The notes under the pieces: generated by a model
The model's database searches: none
What the model was told of the DNA's origin: nothing
The model's input: the letters and a program-made list of their open reading frames with translations, nothing else
Assembly: GCF_000495855.1 (NCBI RefSeq)
Contig: NZ_AWGF01000022.1
Location: 1 to 64,000 of the forward strand
Direction of reading: 5' to 3'
Source: Asticcacaulis sp. YBE204
Lineage (GTDB): Bacteria > Pseudomonadota > Alphaproteobacteria > Caulobacterales > Caulobacteraceae
DNA: 64,000 bases
Part shown: one piece after another, positions 25,397 through 35,111 of the stretch
How positions within the stretch are numbered: the first letter of the stretch is position 1
Layout: the number at the start of each line of letters is the position of its first letter
Program-made: the position numbers and the translations under genes

Positions 25397-27070
25397 ATGA
25401 AGATCAGATTCAAGATTCTGTCGCTGGTCGCCGCCTTTGCGGTCGTCGCGTCGGCGATCACCGGCCTCGGCCTGGCCACCATTACCGATTACAATCGCAT
25501 GATGACCCAGTACGGTCACGCCTATGAGAACGCCTATAATGGCGAGCGGCTGAACCGCCTCGTGACGCAGGTCGTAATGGAATCGCGCGGCGTCTATATG
25601 GCCGAAACCACCGACAAGGCCAGAAAATTCGCCGACGGGGTCGACAAAGGCCTCGACGACGTTCAGACGCTTCTGACTGACTGGAAAGCCAAGCTGGCCC
25701 CCGGTGAACTGTCGACCTTCGCCGCCGTGGACGCCAAGGCGACCGAATTCATCGCCTTCCGCCGCGAAATCGCCCGCGTCGGTCGAGACGTCGCCCCTCA
25801 GGAAGCCAACCTGCTCGGCAATAACGATGCCAACCGCAATAACCGCGCCGGGTTCCAGAAAGACATCGACGCCATGGTCGAGGTTATCCGAACCGACCTT
25901 GAGACCTCTCAGGCGGCGGTGACCAAGTATAACGAAACCCGCGCCGGGCTGTTCCTGGCCCTGGCGGTCACCGGCATTCTGGCGCTACTGGCGGTGTCGC
26001 TGTGGATGGCCATCCGCGTCATTTCGCGCCCCCTCGCCGACATCGACGCCAGCGTGACGCGCATTTCCGAAGGCGCCTTCGACACGGTGATCCCGGAACG
26101 CACCGCCAAGGACGAAATCGGCAGCCTCTGGCGCTCGATCCGTGTCCTGCGTGACCGCGCCGCCGAGGCCGAGCAACTCAAGATCGAACAGCAGCACAAT
26201 GAAAAGCGCGCCTATCAGGAGCTGATGGCCGAGCGCAACCGCATCGCGTCCGAGTTCGAAAAGCATATGGGCGACCTCGCCACGCGCTTCATCTCCTCGT
26301 CGCGCACGGTGGCCGAAGCCGCCCGCGGCCTGAACGAGACCGCGGAAGACACCTCGACCCGCGCCGCCTCGGTGTCGCAGGCCGCCGTGGACGCCGCCAA
26401 CAATGTGCAAAACGTCGCTGCCGCGACGGAAGAACTGTCGGCCAGCGTCGGCGAGATCAACCAGCAGGTCATCCGCACCTCGGAAGTGACCCGCACCGCC
26501 GTCATCGAAGCGCAAAAGACCGAGGCTGCCATTCAGGTCCTGTCGACCGCTGCTCAGCAGATCGGCGAGGTCATCAACCTGATTCAGGCCATCGCCGCCC
26601 AGACCAACCTGCTGGCGCTCAACGCCACCATCGAATCGGCGCGTGCCGGTGAAGCGGGCAAGGGTTTTGCCGTCGTGGCGTCCGAGGTCAAGCAACTGGC
26701 CCAGCAGACGGCCCGTGCCACTGACGATATTCGTGGCAAGATCGCTGAAATCCAGTCGGCGACCGCGACCACCGTCGGCTCGATCGACGCCATTGTGAAG
26801 ACGATCGAGACCATCGGCACCCTGACCGGTTCAATCGCCGCCTCGGTCGAGCAACAGGGTGGTGCGACGCAGGAAATCGCGTCCAACACCCACCGCGCCG
26901 CGACCGGCACCCGCGACGTCACCGGTCATATCTCCGGCGTCGATCAGGCGGCTCAGATGACCGGCCATGCCGCCCAGCAACTGCTGGGGCTGTCGTCGGA
27001 ACTGGAGGAACGCTCGGCCGACCTGCAAGGCGAGGTCGTCGCTTTTGTGAAGCGCCTGCGCGCCGCGTAA
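25397..27070 (+). CDS. Methyl-accepting chemotaxis protein
   Basis: This 557-residue chemoreceptor has a first membrane helix (about 5-30), a periplasmic four-helix-type sensing domain (30-185), a second helix ([22 protein letters not shown], about 187-208) and a HAMP domain ([21 protein letters not shown] onward). A long coiled-coil signalling domain follows, whose hairpin tip is [25 protein letters not shown]-like and conserved (about 395-420). No C-terminal CheR/CheB pentapeptide is present; the end is VKRLRAA. The ligand cannot be inferred. It is monocistronic, with a terminator after the stop. Confidence 0.95.
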   Translation: MKIRFKILSLVAAFAVVASAITGLGLATITDYNRMMTQYGHAYENAYNGERLNRLVTQVVMESRGVYMAETTDKARKFADGVDKGLDDVQTLLTDWKAKLAPGELSTFAAVDAKATEFIAFRREIARVGRDVAPQEANLLGNNDANRNNRAGFQKDIDAMVEVIRTDLETSQAAVTKYNETRAGLFLALAVTGILALLAVSLWMAIRVISRPLADIDASVTRISEGAFDTVIPERTAKDEIGSLWRSIRVLRDRAAEAEQLKIEQQHNEKRAYQELMAERNRIASEFEKHMGDLATRFISSSRTVAEAARGLNETAEDTSTRAASVSQAAVDAANNVQNVAAATEELSASVGEINQQVIRTSEVTRTAVIEAQKTEAAIQVLSTAAQQIGEVINLIQAIAAQTNLLALNATIESARAGEAGKGFAVVASEVKQLAQQTARATDDIRGKIAEIQSATATTVGSIDAIVKTIETIGTLTGSIAASVEQQGGATQEIASNTHRAATGTRDVTGHISGVDQAAQMTGHAAQQLLGLSSELEERSADLQGEVVAFVKRLRAA

Positions 27071-27085
27071 GTCAGACACTTGAAC

Positions 27086-27124
27086 AAAAATGCCCCCTGA
27101 CACAGGTCAGGGGGCATTTTTCGT
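27086..27124. terminator. Bidirectional terminator between the chemoreceptor and lysK
   Basis: A long stem AAAAATGCCCCCTGAC / GTCAGGGGGCATTTTT with an ACAG loop lies between two convergent stops, with A-runs and T-runs on its two sides. Confidence 0.9.
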
Positions 27125-28807
27125 TTAACTAACCAGTTCGCCCTTGATGCCCTGATCGAGCAAGGCGATCGTGCGCCCCAGCCCGAAGATCGCCACGAAC
27201 GACCCGAAGCGCGGGCCTTGCGATTGGCCCAGAAGCACTTCGTACAGCGCCTGAAACCACGCACGTAAGGGCTCGAATTCGTGAACCTTTCCGACCTCGA
27301 AGACAAGGTTCTGGATCGCCTCGGCGTCACGCGTTTCGGGGTCGAGCGCCGCAAAGCGATCACGCAGGTCGATCAGCGCCGCCTTTTCGCGGTCGTCCGG
27401 CAGACGGAACGTCTTCGACGGTTTCACGAAGTCTTCGAAATAGTTCAGCGCATAGCCGGCCAGACGGTCGAGCACCGGCTCGCTTTCGGGCGTCGCCCCC
27501 GGAATATAGGCGCGCAGGAAACCCCACAGGGTCTCCTTGTCCGAGGCATTGGCCGCCGAAACGAGGTTGAGCATAAGGCCGAAGGTGACCGGCGGGCTTT
27601 GAATGCCGGTCTCGCCGCGAAGGACGAACCACACCGGGTTTTCGATCTGCTTGGCCAGTTCCTGCTTCGGGAAGGCGTCCATCTGCTGGAAGAACTCGTC
27701 CGTGGCCCGCGGAATGACGTCGAAATAGAGTTTCTTGGCCGATTTCGGCGACTGGAACATGTAGTAGGCCAGCGATTCCGGCGCGCCGTAACGCAGCCAG
27801 TCTTCCATGGTCAGGCCGTTGCCCTTCGACTTGGAAATCTTTTGACCAGCCTCGTCAAGGAACAGTTCGTAGTTGAAGCCTTCCGGCGGTGTCCCGCCCA
27901 GCACCTTGCACACCTGCGACGACACCTTGACCGAGTCGATCAGGTCCTTGCCAGCCATCTCGTAGTCGACGCCCAGGGCAGCCCAGCGCATGGCCCAGTC
28001 GGGCTTCCACTGCATCTTGACGTGGCCGCCGGTGACGGGGACCTCGAACTTCTCGCCGTTTTCCTCGAAAACGATGGTGCCTTTTTCGACATTGCGCTCC
28101 AGCGTCGGCACTTGCAGCACATGGCCGGTCTTCGGCGAAATCGGCAGGAACGGCGAATAGGTCGCGCGGCGATCCGGCCCGAGCGTCGGCAACATGACCT
28201 TCTGGATGTCGTCGAACCGCTCCAGCGCCCGCAACAGCGTCGCGTCGAACTCACCCGACTTGTAGGCGTCCGTCGCCGACTTGAACTCGTAATCGAAACC
28301 GAACGAGTCGAGGAAGGCCCGCAAACGGGCATTATTGTGCGCGCCGAACGAGTCGTGCGTCCCGAACGGGTCGCGCACCACGGTCAGCGGCTTATAGAGG
28401 TCTTCGCGCAAGATGTCGGCATTGGGAATACCCTCCGGCACCTTGCGCAGGCCGTCCATGTCGTCAGAAAACGAGATCAGGCGCGTTGCCCAGTGCCCGC
28501 CGGTCAGGGCCGTAAAGGCCTGACGGACCATGGTCGTGCGCGCCACTTCGCCGAAGGTGCCGATGTGCGGCAAGCCTGACGGTCCGTAGCCGGTCTCGAA
28601 GATCACCGGACGGTTCAGCGCCTCGAACGCGGCCAGCGCCTCGTCGGTCTTGCCTGCGGTAATTAATTCCTGCGCCCGTTTTTGCTCCGCCTGATCCTTC
28701 AGACGCGTTTTCAGCACGCGCGCAATCAGATTGCGGGCTTGCTCGAACGGCCAGGCACGGCCGGTTTGCGCGAGGACGGTCAGTTCGGAGGACACTGTGA
28801 GGCACAC
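27125..28807 (-). CDS. lysK: Lysyl-tRNA synthetase, class I
   Basis: This is the archaeal-type class I LysRS, found in alphaproteobacteria in place of the usual class II enzyme. The 560-residue product has the HIGH-like PSGLPHIGTFGEVAR near 76-90, the KMSKS-like AGQKISKSKGNGLT near 305-318, and family blocks VTGGHVKMQWKPDWAMRWAALGVDYEMAGKDL and YYMFQSPKSAKKLYF. Start GTG 28807 is chosen; a second GTG 12 bases in is equally possible. It is divergent from the MerR/acyl-CoA dehydrogenase pair, so its promoter shares the gap containing the MerR palindrome. Confidence 0.97.
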   Translation of the reverse strand: MCLTVSSELTVLAQTGRAWPFEQARNLIARVLKTRLKDQAEQKRAQELITAGKTDEALAAFEALNRPVIFETGYGPSGLPHIGTFGEVARTTMVRQAFTALTGGHWATRLISFSDDMDGLRKVPEGIPNADILREDLYKPLTVVRDPFGTHDSFGAHNNARLRAFLDSFGFDYEFKSATDAYKSGEFDATLLRALERFDDIQKVMLPTLGPDRRATYSPFLPISPKTGHVLQVPTLERNVEKGTIVFEENGEKFEVPVTGGHVKMQWKPDWAMRWAALGVDYEMAGKDLIDSVKVSSQVCKVLGGTPPEGFNYELFLDEAGQKISKSKGNGLTMEDWLRYGAPESLAYYMFQSPKSAKKLYFDVIPRATDEFFQQMDAFPKQELAKQIENPVWFVLRGETGIQSPPVTFGLMLNLVSAANASDKETLWGFLRAYIPGATPESEPVLDRLAGYALNYFEDFVKPSKTFRLPDDREKAALIDLRDRFAALDPETRDAEAIQNLVFEVGKVHEFEPLRAWFQALYEVLLGQSQGPRFGSFVAIFGLGRTIALLDQGIKGELVS

Positions 28808-28902
28808 CTTTCAGGATATGAAAACCAGGGCTGGCTTTAAGGCGTCGGCCTTCACGCGTCAATTGATTTGGCCCCTATTGACGACAACCGGGCATCGGGT
28901 GT

Positions 28903-28918
28903 ACGTTTACGTAAACGT
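28903..28918. promoter_or_regulatory. Perfect 16-bp palindrome, probable operator of the MerR (LiuR-like) regulator
   Basis: ACGTTTACGTAAACGT equals its own reverse complement. It lies 54 bp before the MerR start and about 95 bp before the lysK start. MerR regulators of branched-chain amino acid and fatty acid catabolism (LiuR type) bind TTTACGT-rich palindromes of this kind, from memory. A TTGACG at 28878 with TACGTT 18 bp on would place it over the -10 of the regulator's own promoter, which fits autoregulation. Confidence 0.75.
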
Positions 28919-28971
28919 AAATTAAGCGCTACAAAACGCGCAAACATTCACCGACCTACAGGGGGTCACAC

Positions 28972-29385
28972 ATGGACATGCGTACCTACACTATCCGTCA
29001 GCTTTCCAAGGAATTCGACGTCACCGCCCGCGCTTTGCGCTTCTATGAGGACAAGGGCCTGATCAATCCCGAACGCAAGGGGCAGACGCGCATCTATTCG
29101 GCGCGCGACCGGGCGCGGCTCAAGATCATCCTGCGCGGTAAGCGCATGGGCTTTTCCCTGATCGAAATCCATGAAATCCTCGATCTCTACAACCGCGAAG
29201 ACCGCGGCGTGAAGCAGATGCGCGCCACGGTCGCCAAGTATCACGCCCAGATCGAGACGCTAAAGCGCCAGCGCGAAGACATCGATCAGGCGATCAAGGA
29301 CATGACCGAAGGCTGCGCCTGGATGGAAGGCGAGATAGAACGCCATGAGTCGGTAAAAACTGACAGCGATCTGAAAACCGCCTGA
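28972..29385 (+). CDS. MerR-family transcriptional regulator, LiuR-like
   Basis: The 137-residue product has an N-terminal winged helix (YTIRQLSKEFDVTARALRFYEDKGLI), the second-wing segment GQTRIYSARDRARLKIILRGKRMGFSL, and a long dimerisation coiled coil (about 80-118). It lacks the Cys set of metal-sensing MerR proteins; only one Cys occurs (EGCAWME). Regulators of this type next to acyl-CoA dehydrogenases control leucine or fatty acid breakdown, and such a gene lies 49 bp downstream. The palindrome upstream is its likely site. Confidence 0.9.
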   Translation: MDMRTYTIRQLSKEFDVTARALRFYEDKGLINPERKGQTRIYSARDRARLKIILRGKRMGFSLIEIHEILDLYNREDRGVKQMRATVAKYHAQIETLKRQREDIDQAIKDMTEGCAWMEGEIERHESVKTDSDLKTA

Positions 29386-29434
29386 ATCCAATCCTTTCCC
29401 TGCTATAATTAAGATCAATCGTCAGGAGTTATCC

Positions 29435-31219
29435 ATGCCGTATAAGGCCCCCGTGCGCGACTATCAGTTCCTGTTCAATGACGTGTTCAAGATCGAACAG
29501 TATTCGAACCTGAAAGGCTTCGAGGAAGCCTCGCCCGATCTGATCGCCGCCATCCTCGAAGAAGGCGCGCGCTTCACCGAAGAGGTCGTCGCTCCGTTGA
29601 ATGGTCCTGGCGACAAGGAGGGCTGCGTCCTGCACCCCGATCATACGGTCACCGCGCCGAAGGGCTATAAGGAAGCCTATCAGCAGATGGTCGAGGCCGG
29701 ATGGCCCGCTTTGGGCGGCGATCCGAAATACGGCGGCCAAGGCCTTCCGCATGTCGTGTCGACGGCCTATTCGGAAATGCTCACCGGTGCGTCGTCGGCC
29801 TTTGCCATGTACCCCGGCTTGACCGACGGCGCCGTAGCGGCCCTGACGGCGGGCGGCACGGACGAGCTGCGCGACCTCTATCTGCCAAAACTGATCAGCG
29901 GTGAATGGTCGGGCACCATGAACCTGACCGAGCCGCACTGCGGCACCGATCTCGGCCTGCTGCGCTCAAAGGCCGTGCCGGACGCCGACGGTACTTACAA
30001 AATCACCGGCCAGAAGATCTGGATTTCGGCGGGCGAACACGATTTCACCAGCAATATCTGTCACCTCGTCCTCGCCCGTATCGAAGGCGGTCCCGCAGGC
30101 GTCAAGGGCATCTCGCTGTTCCTCGTCCCAAAGTTCATTCCCGATGTCGACGGCAATACCGGCGAACGCAACAGCCTGCAATGCGCCGGTCTTGAGCACA
30201 AGATGGGCATCCACGGCAATTCGACCTGCGTCATGGTCTATGAGGACGCCAAGGGCTGGCTGCTCGGCAACGCCCACGAAGGCCTGAAAATCATGTTCTA
30301 CATGATGAACAATGCCCGCCTCGGCGTCGGCCTTCAGGGCCTCGCCATCGGCCACGCCAGCCACGTCGCCGCCGTCGAATTCGCCAAGGACCGCTTGCAG
30401 GGCCGCGCCCTCACCGGCCCGAAATCGCCTGACAAGCCCGCCGACTCGATCCTCGTCCACCCCGACGTGCGCCGGATGCTGCTGGAAAGCCGCGCCCTGC
30501 TCGAAGGCGGTCGCGCCTTCCTGACCTGGGTGTCGTTGCAGGCCGATCTGGCGAAGGGCTCGGAAGATGAAGCCACGCGCGAAAAAGCCAGCGATTACAT
30601 GGGCTTGCTGACGCCGGTTATCAAAGCCTTCCTGACCGAAAAAGGCCTCAAGGTCACGCAGGATTCGATGCAGGTCCACGGCGGGTCAGGCTTCACCGAA
30701 CACTTCCCGGCCTCGCAATATATGCGCGATATCCGCATCACCCTGATCTACGAAGGCACCAACGGCGTGCAGGCCCTCGACCTCGTCGGTCGCAAGCTGC
30801 CGTCCAAGGGCGGGCGTTCGGTGATGACCTTCTTCGGCGAGATCGATGCCTATGTCGCCGAGCACGAAGCCGGCAAGGTCCCGGCCTTCGTCAAGGGCCT
30901 CAAGGAGACCAAGGCGAAGCTGATGGACGGCACAATGTGGCTGATGCAGAACGGCATGGGCAATCCGGACGCCGCCGCCGCAGGCTCGCTCGACTATCTG
31001 CACATCTTCGGCCTGACCTCGCTGGCCTATATGTGGGCGATGATGGCCGAACAGGCACAGGCCGCCATCGACGCCGGGTCGACCGATCCCTACTACGCCA
31101 CCAAGCTCAAGGTCGGTCGTGTGTTCCTCGACCGCATCCTGCCCGAAGCCGACGCGCACCTGCAACGGATGAAGGCCGGGGCGGAGGATTTGTTCGCACT
31201 GGAAGATGAAGAGTTTTAG
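29435..31219 (+). CDS. Acyl-CoA dehydrogenase, long form (DmdC-like)
   Basis: The 594-residue flavoprotein should oxidise an acyl-CoA at the alpha-beta position. Visible parts are an extra N-terminal segment (MPYKAPVRDYQFLFNDVF), the middle-domain GTMNLTEPHCGTDLGLLRSKA flavin region, KITGQKIWISAGEHD, QVHGGSGFTEHFPASQYMRDIRI, and the catalytic Glu in LIYEGTNGVQALDL, then a C-terminal extension of about 130 residues. This layout matches the family that includes 3-methylmercaptopropionyl-CoA dehydrogenase (DmdC), but most members of it act on fatty acyl-CoAs. It follows a MerR gene by 49 bp and has its own terminator. Confidence 0.93.
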   Translation: MPYKAPVRDYQFLFNDVFKIEQYSNLKGFEEASPDLIAAILEEGARFTEEVVAPLNGPGDKEGCVLHPDHTVTAPKGYKEAYQQMVEAGWPALGGDPKYGGQGLPHVVSTAYSEMLTGASSAFAMYPGLTDGAVAALTAGGTDELRDLYLPKLISGEWSGTMNLTEPHCGTDLGLLRSKAVPDADGTYKITGQKIWISAGEHDFTSNICHLVLARIEGGPAGVKGISLFLVPKFIPDVDGNTGERNSLQCAGLEHKMGIHGNSTCVMVYEDAKGWLLGNAHEGLKIMFYMMNNARLGVGLQGLAIGHASHVAAVEFAKDRLQGRALTGPKSPDKPADSILVHPDVRRMLLESRALLEGGRAFLTWVSLQADLAKGSEDEATREKASDYMGLLTPVIKAFLTEKGLKVTQDSMQVHGGSGFTEHFPASQYMRDIRITLIYEGTNGVQALDLVGRKLPSKGGRSVMTFFGEIDAYVAEHEAGKVPAFVKGLKETKAKLMDGTMWLMQNGMGNPDAAAAGSLDYLHIFGLTSLAYMWAMMAEQAQAAIDAGSTDPYYATKLKVGRVFLDRILPEADAHLQRMKAGAEDLFALEDEEF

Positions 31220-31253
31220 CAGGGCCACAGGCCCTGCACCCGTCACTTGGAGC

Positions 31254-31298
31254 AAAATGAAAGGCCGGAGTGTAGACTCCGGCCTTTCATTTTGTCGG
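31254..31298. terminator. Terminator after the acyl-CoA dehydrogenase gene
   Basis: A stem of about 18 bp, AAAATGAAAGGCCGGAGT paired with ACTCCGGCCTTTCATTTT, has a short GTAG loop. It lies between convergent stops at 31219 and 31339 and may serve both. Confidence 0.88.
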
Positions 31299-31338
31299 TT
31301 AGGGGGTGTGGGGTCTGCGACCCCACGACCTTGAATCC

Positions 31339-31821
31339 TTAAAGCTGTTCCAGAACGTAATCCGCCGACGAGACCTTGAACTCGCCCGGCGCTTCGACGA
31401 AGACTTGTTCGACGACGCCATCATTGACGATCATGGCGTAGCGCTGCGAGCGCTTGCCCATACCGAAACCCGACGCATCCATGGTCAGGCCGACGCCGTC
31501 GGCGAATTCGCCGTTGCCGTCACCCAGCATCAGCACTTCGTCGGTGATGCCCTGATCCTTGGCCCAGGCCTTCATTACGAATCCATCATTGACGCTGGTG
31601 CAGGCGATGAGATCGATCTTCTTGAATTTGAAGGCTTTCGTCTGGTCGCGATATCCCGGCAGGTGACGCGCCGAACAGGTCGGCGTAAAGGCGCCCGGCA
31701 CGGCGAACAGAACGACGCGCTTGCCCGCAAAGACTTCGGACGTGGTCAGGGACTTCAGGCCCTCTTCGGCGGGCGACGAGAACTTGACTTCGGGCAGTTT
31801 GTCGCCGGGTTGGATCGTCAT
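31339..31821 (-). CDS. Peroxiredoxin, Prx5 (AhpE/PMP20-like) group
   Basis: The 160-residue product reduces peroxides through a peroxidatic Cys in VPGAFTPTCSARHLPGY (Thr-Pro-Thr-Cys, near residue 49). A second Cys near 74 (LIACTSVNDGFVM) matches the position common in Prx5, where it is usually not resolving. The C-terminal half has LGDGNGEFADGVGLTMDASGFGMGKRSQRYAMIV. Prx5 enzymes commonly use glutathione or glutaredoxin for recycling. There is no glutaredoxin fusion here. It stands alone between a terminator and the divergent yqgE gene. Confidence 0.95.
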   Translation of the reverse strand: MTIQPGDKLPEVKFSSPAEEGLKSLTTSEVFAGKRVVLFAVPGAFTPTCSARHLPGYRDQTKAFKFKKIDLIACTSVNDGFVMKAWAKDQGITDEVLMLGDGNGEFADGVGLTMDASGFGMGKRSQRYAMIVNDGVVEQVFVEAPGEFKVSSADYVLEQL

Positions 31822-31936
31822 GGTGCATAATCCTCTATAGAAAGAAGGGTGTTATAAGGCCGGTGCGCGCAGCGCGCCAAGGGCCTTTATGCTCTTTTTT
31901 CTTGCCACAAGGATTGTCGCCCTCCATCTTGCGGCC

Positions 31937-32557
31937 ATGAGCGCCCAAAGCCCTTCCGATCCGACCGAAACCGCCACCCTTCAGGGACGGCTGCTGGTGG
32001 CCATGCCCGGCCTCGACGATCCGAACTTCGATCACTCCGTCATCTATCTGTGCCAGCACGACGAAGAATCGGCGATGGGCATCATCCTCAACCAGCCGAT
32101 CGCGGGCCTGAGTTTCACGCGCATGATGGACGAGTTGGGTATAGAGATCACCGACGAAAGCCAGACCGATCACAGTATCTATAATGGCGGGCCGGTGCAG
32201 AATGACCGCGGCTTCGTTCTGCACAGCCTCGACTACTTCATCGACGACATCACCCTGCCGCTCAATGTCGATCCGGAGACGCTGGAGGTCCGGCGCGGCG
32301 TCGGCCTGACCGTGTCGCGCGATATTCTGGTCGACCTGTCCAAGGGCACCGGGCCGTCAAAAGCCCTGATCGCGCTTGGCTATGCCGGGTGGGGCGCCGG
32401 GCAATTAGAGGCCGAAATCCGCGACAATGCCTGGCTGGTCGCCCCGGCTAGCCATGAAATTCTCTTCTCGCACGATCCTGAACATATCTGGCAAAGCGCC
32501 TTGAAAACGCTGGGCATTGCACCCGAGCATCTCAGCCACCTCTCCGGTAAAGCCTAA
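31937..32557 (+). CDS. YqgE/AlgH family protein
   Basis: From ATG 31937 the 206-residue product matches the YqgE/AlgH (DUF179) family: LQGRLLVAMPGLDDPNFDHSVIYLCQH, ESAMGIILNQPI, IYNGGPVQNDRGFVLHS and the end GYAGWGAGQLEAEIRDNAWLVAPA. The frame also opens 16 codons earlier (31889), but that segment is a poor fit. The family's molecular role is not settled. Its last four bases overlap the converging SDR gene. Confidence 0.93.
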   Translation: MSAQSPSDPTETATLQGRLLVAMPGLDDPNFDHSVIYLCQHDEESAMGIILNQPIAGLSFTRMMDELGIEITDESQTDHSIYNGGPVQNDRGFVLHSLDYFIDDITLPLNVDPETLEVRRGVGLTVSRDILVDLSKGTGPSKALIALGYAGWGAGQLEAEIRDNAWLVAPASHEILFSHDPEHIWQSALKTLGIAPEHLSHLSGKA

Positions 32558-33294
32558 CCCCGACCATAGAGCGGCATGTCGGTGGCCATGACGGTCACAA
32601 AGGGCATATTGGCCTCCGGTGGCAAGCCAGCCATGTGGACGACGGTTTTCACCACATGCGCCAAGTCGATGCGCGGTTCGGGCTTAAGGCTGCCGTCAGC
32701 TTGCAGGACGCCGGTCTCCATTTTCGCCGACATGTCGGTTATGGCGTTACCGATGTCGATCTGCGAGGCGGTAATGCCCCACGCGCGCCCGTCGAGAATC
32801 AGCGACTTGGTCAGCCCCGTGATGGCGTGCTTCGATGCCGTGTAGGGCGCCGAAAACGGGCGCGGGCCATAGGCCGAGACCGATCCATTATTGATAATCC
32901 GACCGCCCTGCGGTGCTTGACGGCGCATCAGACCGAACGCCGCCCTCGCGCAAAGAAACGCACCGAATATATTGATATCGATCAGATTTCTTAGTTCAGA
33001 AACTGGCAATTCGTTTAGCGGCACCGCGGGGGCGCTGCGTCCGGCATTGTTGAACAGAAGGTCGAGACGGCCATATTCGGCTTCGATCTTCTGAAACAAA
33101 GCTATCACCGAAGTCTCATCGGCAACATCCGCTGGAACAACCCGCCCCGCACCGATTAGAGCCTGCGTTTCCTCAAGCGCCTCGCGACGCCGTCCCGCGA
33201 GAACCAGCCGCCACCCGGCTTGCGCTAATCCAACGGCTACGGCGCGGCCGATACCGCTGCCCGCTCCCGTGACCAGCGCGACGGGCCCACTCAT
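32554..33294 (-). CDS. Short-chain dehydrogenase/reductase
   Basis: The 246-residue classical SDR has the cofactor motif ALVTGAGSGIGRAVAVGL (TGxxxGxG), NNAG (about 86-89), a Ser near INNGSVSAYG and the catalytic YTASK (about 149-153). RR residues after the second strand (LAGRRREAL) suggest NADP(H). Substrate unknown. Its ATG overlaps the stop of the upstream EAL gene (TGATG arrangement), so translation is coupled, and its stop overlaps that of yqgE on the other strand. Confidence 0.92.
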   Translation of the reverse strand: MSGPVALVTGAGSGIGRAVAVGLAQAGWRLVLAGRRREALEETQALIGAGRVVPADVADETSVIALFQKIEAEYGRLDLLFNNAGRSAPAVPLNELPVSELRNLIDINIFGAFLCARAAFGLMRRQAPQGGRIINNGSVSAYGPRPFSAPYTASKHAITGLTKSLILDGRAWGITASQIDIGNAITDMSAKMETGVLQADGSLKPEPRIDLAHVVKTVVHMAGLPPEANMPFVTVMATDMPLYGRG

Positions 33295-35111
33295 CAGGCG
33301 ACATTACCCTTGATATCCTGACCCAGAGAACGCGCCATGAAGACCTCGGCATCGGCGACCTTGAGCGCCTTGGCGTAGCCCCAGCCCTGCCCAAAGTCGC
33401 AGCCCAGCCCCGCCAGACGGTCGGCCAGTTCCATGTCCTCGACCCCTTCGGCGACCACGTCGAGCCCCAGATCGCGGCCCAAAGTCAATATTGATCGAAC
33501 GATCTTTTCCGACGATTGCTCGGTCTTCATCGTGATGACGAACGAGCGATCTATTTTCAACGTGTCGAACGGCAAACGCGCCAGATAGCTGAGCGACGAG
33601 AAGCCCGTGCCGAAATCATCGAGTGCGATCCCCGCGCCCGCATCACGCAGCGATTCGAGTATCCGTGCCGCCGCCTGCGGATCGCGCATGACGTCGCTTT
33701 CGGTGACCTCCAGCTTGAGCGCCTTGAGCGGCAGATCGTTGTCGCGGATTAGACGCGACACATCCTCAACCAGGTGCGACCGTTCGATATCGGCCGAAGA
33801 CAGGTTGACGCTGATGAAAAACGTATCGGCCAGACCGTATTGCGTGCGCCATTTGGCGAGGGTCTTGACCGTGCTGCTCATCATGATGGTCGACAGGTCG
33901 CACAGCAGCCCCAGATCGCGGGCCAGTCCCAGAAACTCGTCCGGCGGCACGATACCACGCTTAGGGTGTACCCAGCGCGCCAGCGCCTCGAACCCGGCGA
34001 TGACACCGGTTTTGAGATCGACGATCGGCTGATACCAGGCGCAGATTTCGCCGCTGACGAAGGCCTTGCGCAGTTCGGCCTCCATCGCCAGCTGCGTCAG
34101 GCCGTCGCTTTCCAGATCGCGCTTGTACGACGCCACCCCGCCGGCGCCCTTTTGCTGCGCGGCTTCGACGGCCATCTCGGCGCGACGCAGGAGTTCGCCG
34201 CTGTCCAGCGCGCCCTCACCGCCTTCGACCGACACGGCGCCCATCGAAAAGGTCGGGTGAATGTCGAACCCGGCGACACTGATGGCGCGCTCCAGCCCCA
34301 GCCGCATCCGCTCTGACACGCGGGGAAAACCGCGCGTCGTCAGGACGGCGAATTCGTCTTCGCCCAGACGCGCCACGACGGCGGTATCGTCGAACACTTC
34401 GCGCAGACGCTGCCCCAGAATCGACAGAACCAGATCGGCGCGCTCGTGCCCCAGCGCCTCGTTCAGGCGGCGGAAACGGTTGAGATCGCCGACGACCAGA
34501 TCGTAATCTCCCGGCAAACGCAGCATGACCTGCGCCGCCTTGAGGAACCCCTGACGGTTATAAAGCCCGGTCAGCGGATCGATATGCAGGTCATGGACGT
34601 TGAATTCGCCGTAATCTTCGGTCGTATCGGCATTCATCAGGCGTTTGACCTCTTCGGTCAGGTCGCTGAGCGTCCCCAGAATACTGCCCGCCGAGGCGCT
34701 GCGACGGCCGCGGAAGCACAGCAGACGCTTTGAGCGCGTGGTGATCAGGCACAGCAGTTCCCCCGCCTCAAGCCCCGATCCCTTGACCGCTTGCCCGGAC
34801 GCGGCCTGTTTAAGCGCAGCGCTCAGGGTTTCCATTTCACGCAGATCGAAATGTGCCGCCAGATCGGACAGACCGACGCGTTCCTTGCCGCCGCTCAGAT
34901 CGGCATGCGGCAACTTTCCGCTCAGTTCGAAACGGGCGCGCATGAGATCGTAGCGCCACGCCACCTGTCCGGCGGCGTCGAGCGCCCCCATGACCAGCCC
35001 CGCTGAGCGCGTCCCCGCCCCTTCGGACTTGGGTGAAAACTTCATCTCATTTCCTGACGCGGCTTTCAGTAGGGCCGAACCGCGAAAACCGAATAAATTG
35101 ACGTTCGACAT
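33294..35111 (-). CDS. GGDEF/EAL protein with degenerate GGDEF and intact EAL (probable c-di-GMP phosphodiesterase)
   Basis: The product of about 605 residues has an N-terminal PAS-like or unknown region (1-165), a GGDEF domain (about 175-330) and a C-terminal EAL domain (about 345-590). The GGDEF signature reads RLGEDEFAVL, so the second Gly is Glu, which usually abolishes cyclase activity. The EAL domain keeps its markers: GFEALARW, NLSSADI, EVTESDVMRD, DDFGTGFSSLSYL, KIDRSFV and AEGVED. I chose ATG 35111 because the GGCGGA site directly abuts the earlier ATG at 35117. No membrane helix is present. It is coupled to the SDR gene downstream. Confidence 0.9.
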   Translation of the reverse strand: MSNVNLFGFRGSALLKAASGNEMKFSPKSEGAGTRSAGLVMGALDAAGQVAWRYDLMRARFELSGKLPHADLSGGKERVGLSDLAAHFDLREMETLSAALKQAASGQAVKGSGLEAGELLCLITTRSKRLLCFRGRRSASAGSILGTLSDLTEEVKRLMNADTTEDYGEFNVHDLHIDPLTGLYNRQGFLKAAQVMLRLPGDYDLVVGDLNRFRRLNEALGHERADLVLSILGQRLREVFDDTAVVARLGEDEFAVLTTRGFPRVSERMRLGLERAISVAGFDIHPTFSMGAVSVEGGEGALDSGELLRRAEMAVEAAQQKGAGGVASYKRDLESDGLTQLAMEAELRKAFVSGEICAWYQPIVDLKTGVIAGFEALARWVHPKRGIVPPDEFLGLARDLGLLCDLSTIMMSSTVKTLAKWRTQYGLADTFFISVNLSSADIERSHLVEDVSRLIRDNDLPLKALKLEVTESDVMRDPQAAARILESLRDAGAGIALDDFGTGFSSLSYLARLPFDTLKIDRSFVITMKTEQSSEKIVRSILTLGRDLGLDVVAEGVEDMELADRLAGLGCDFGQGWGYAKALKVADAEVFMARSLGQDIKGNVA

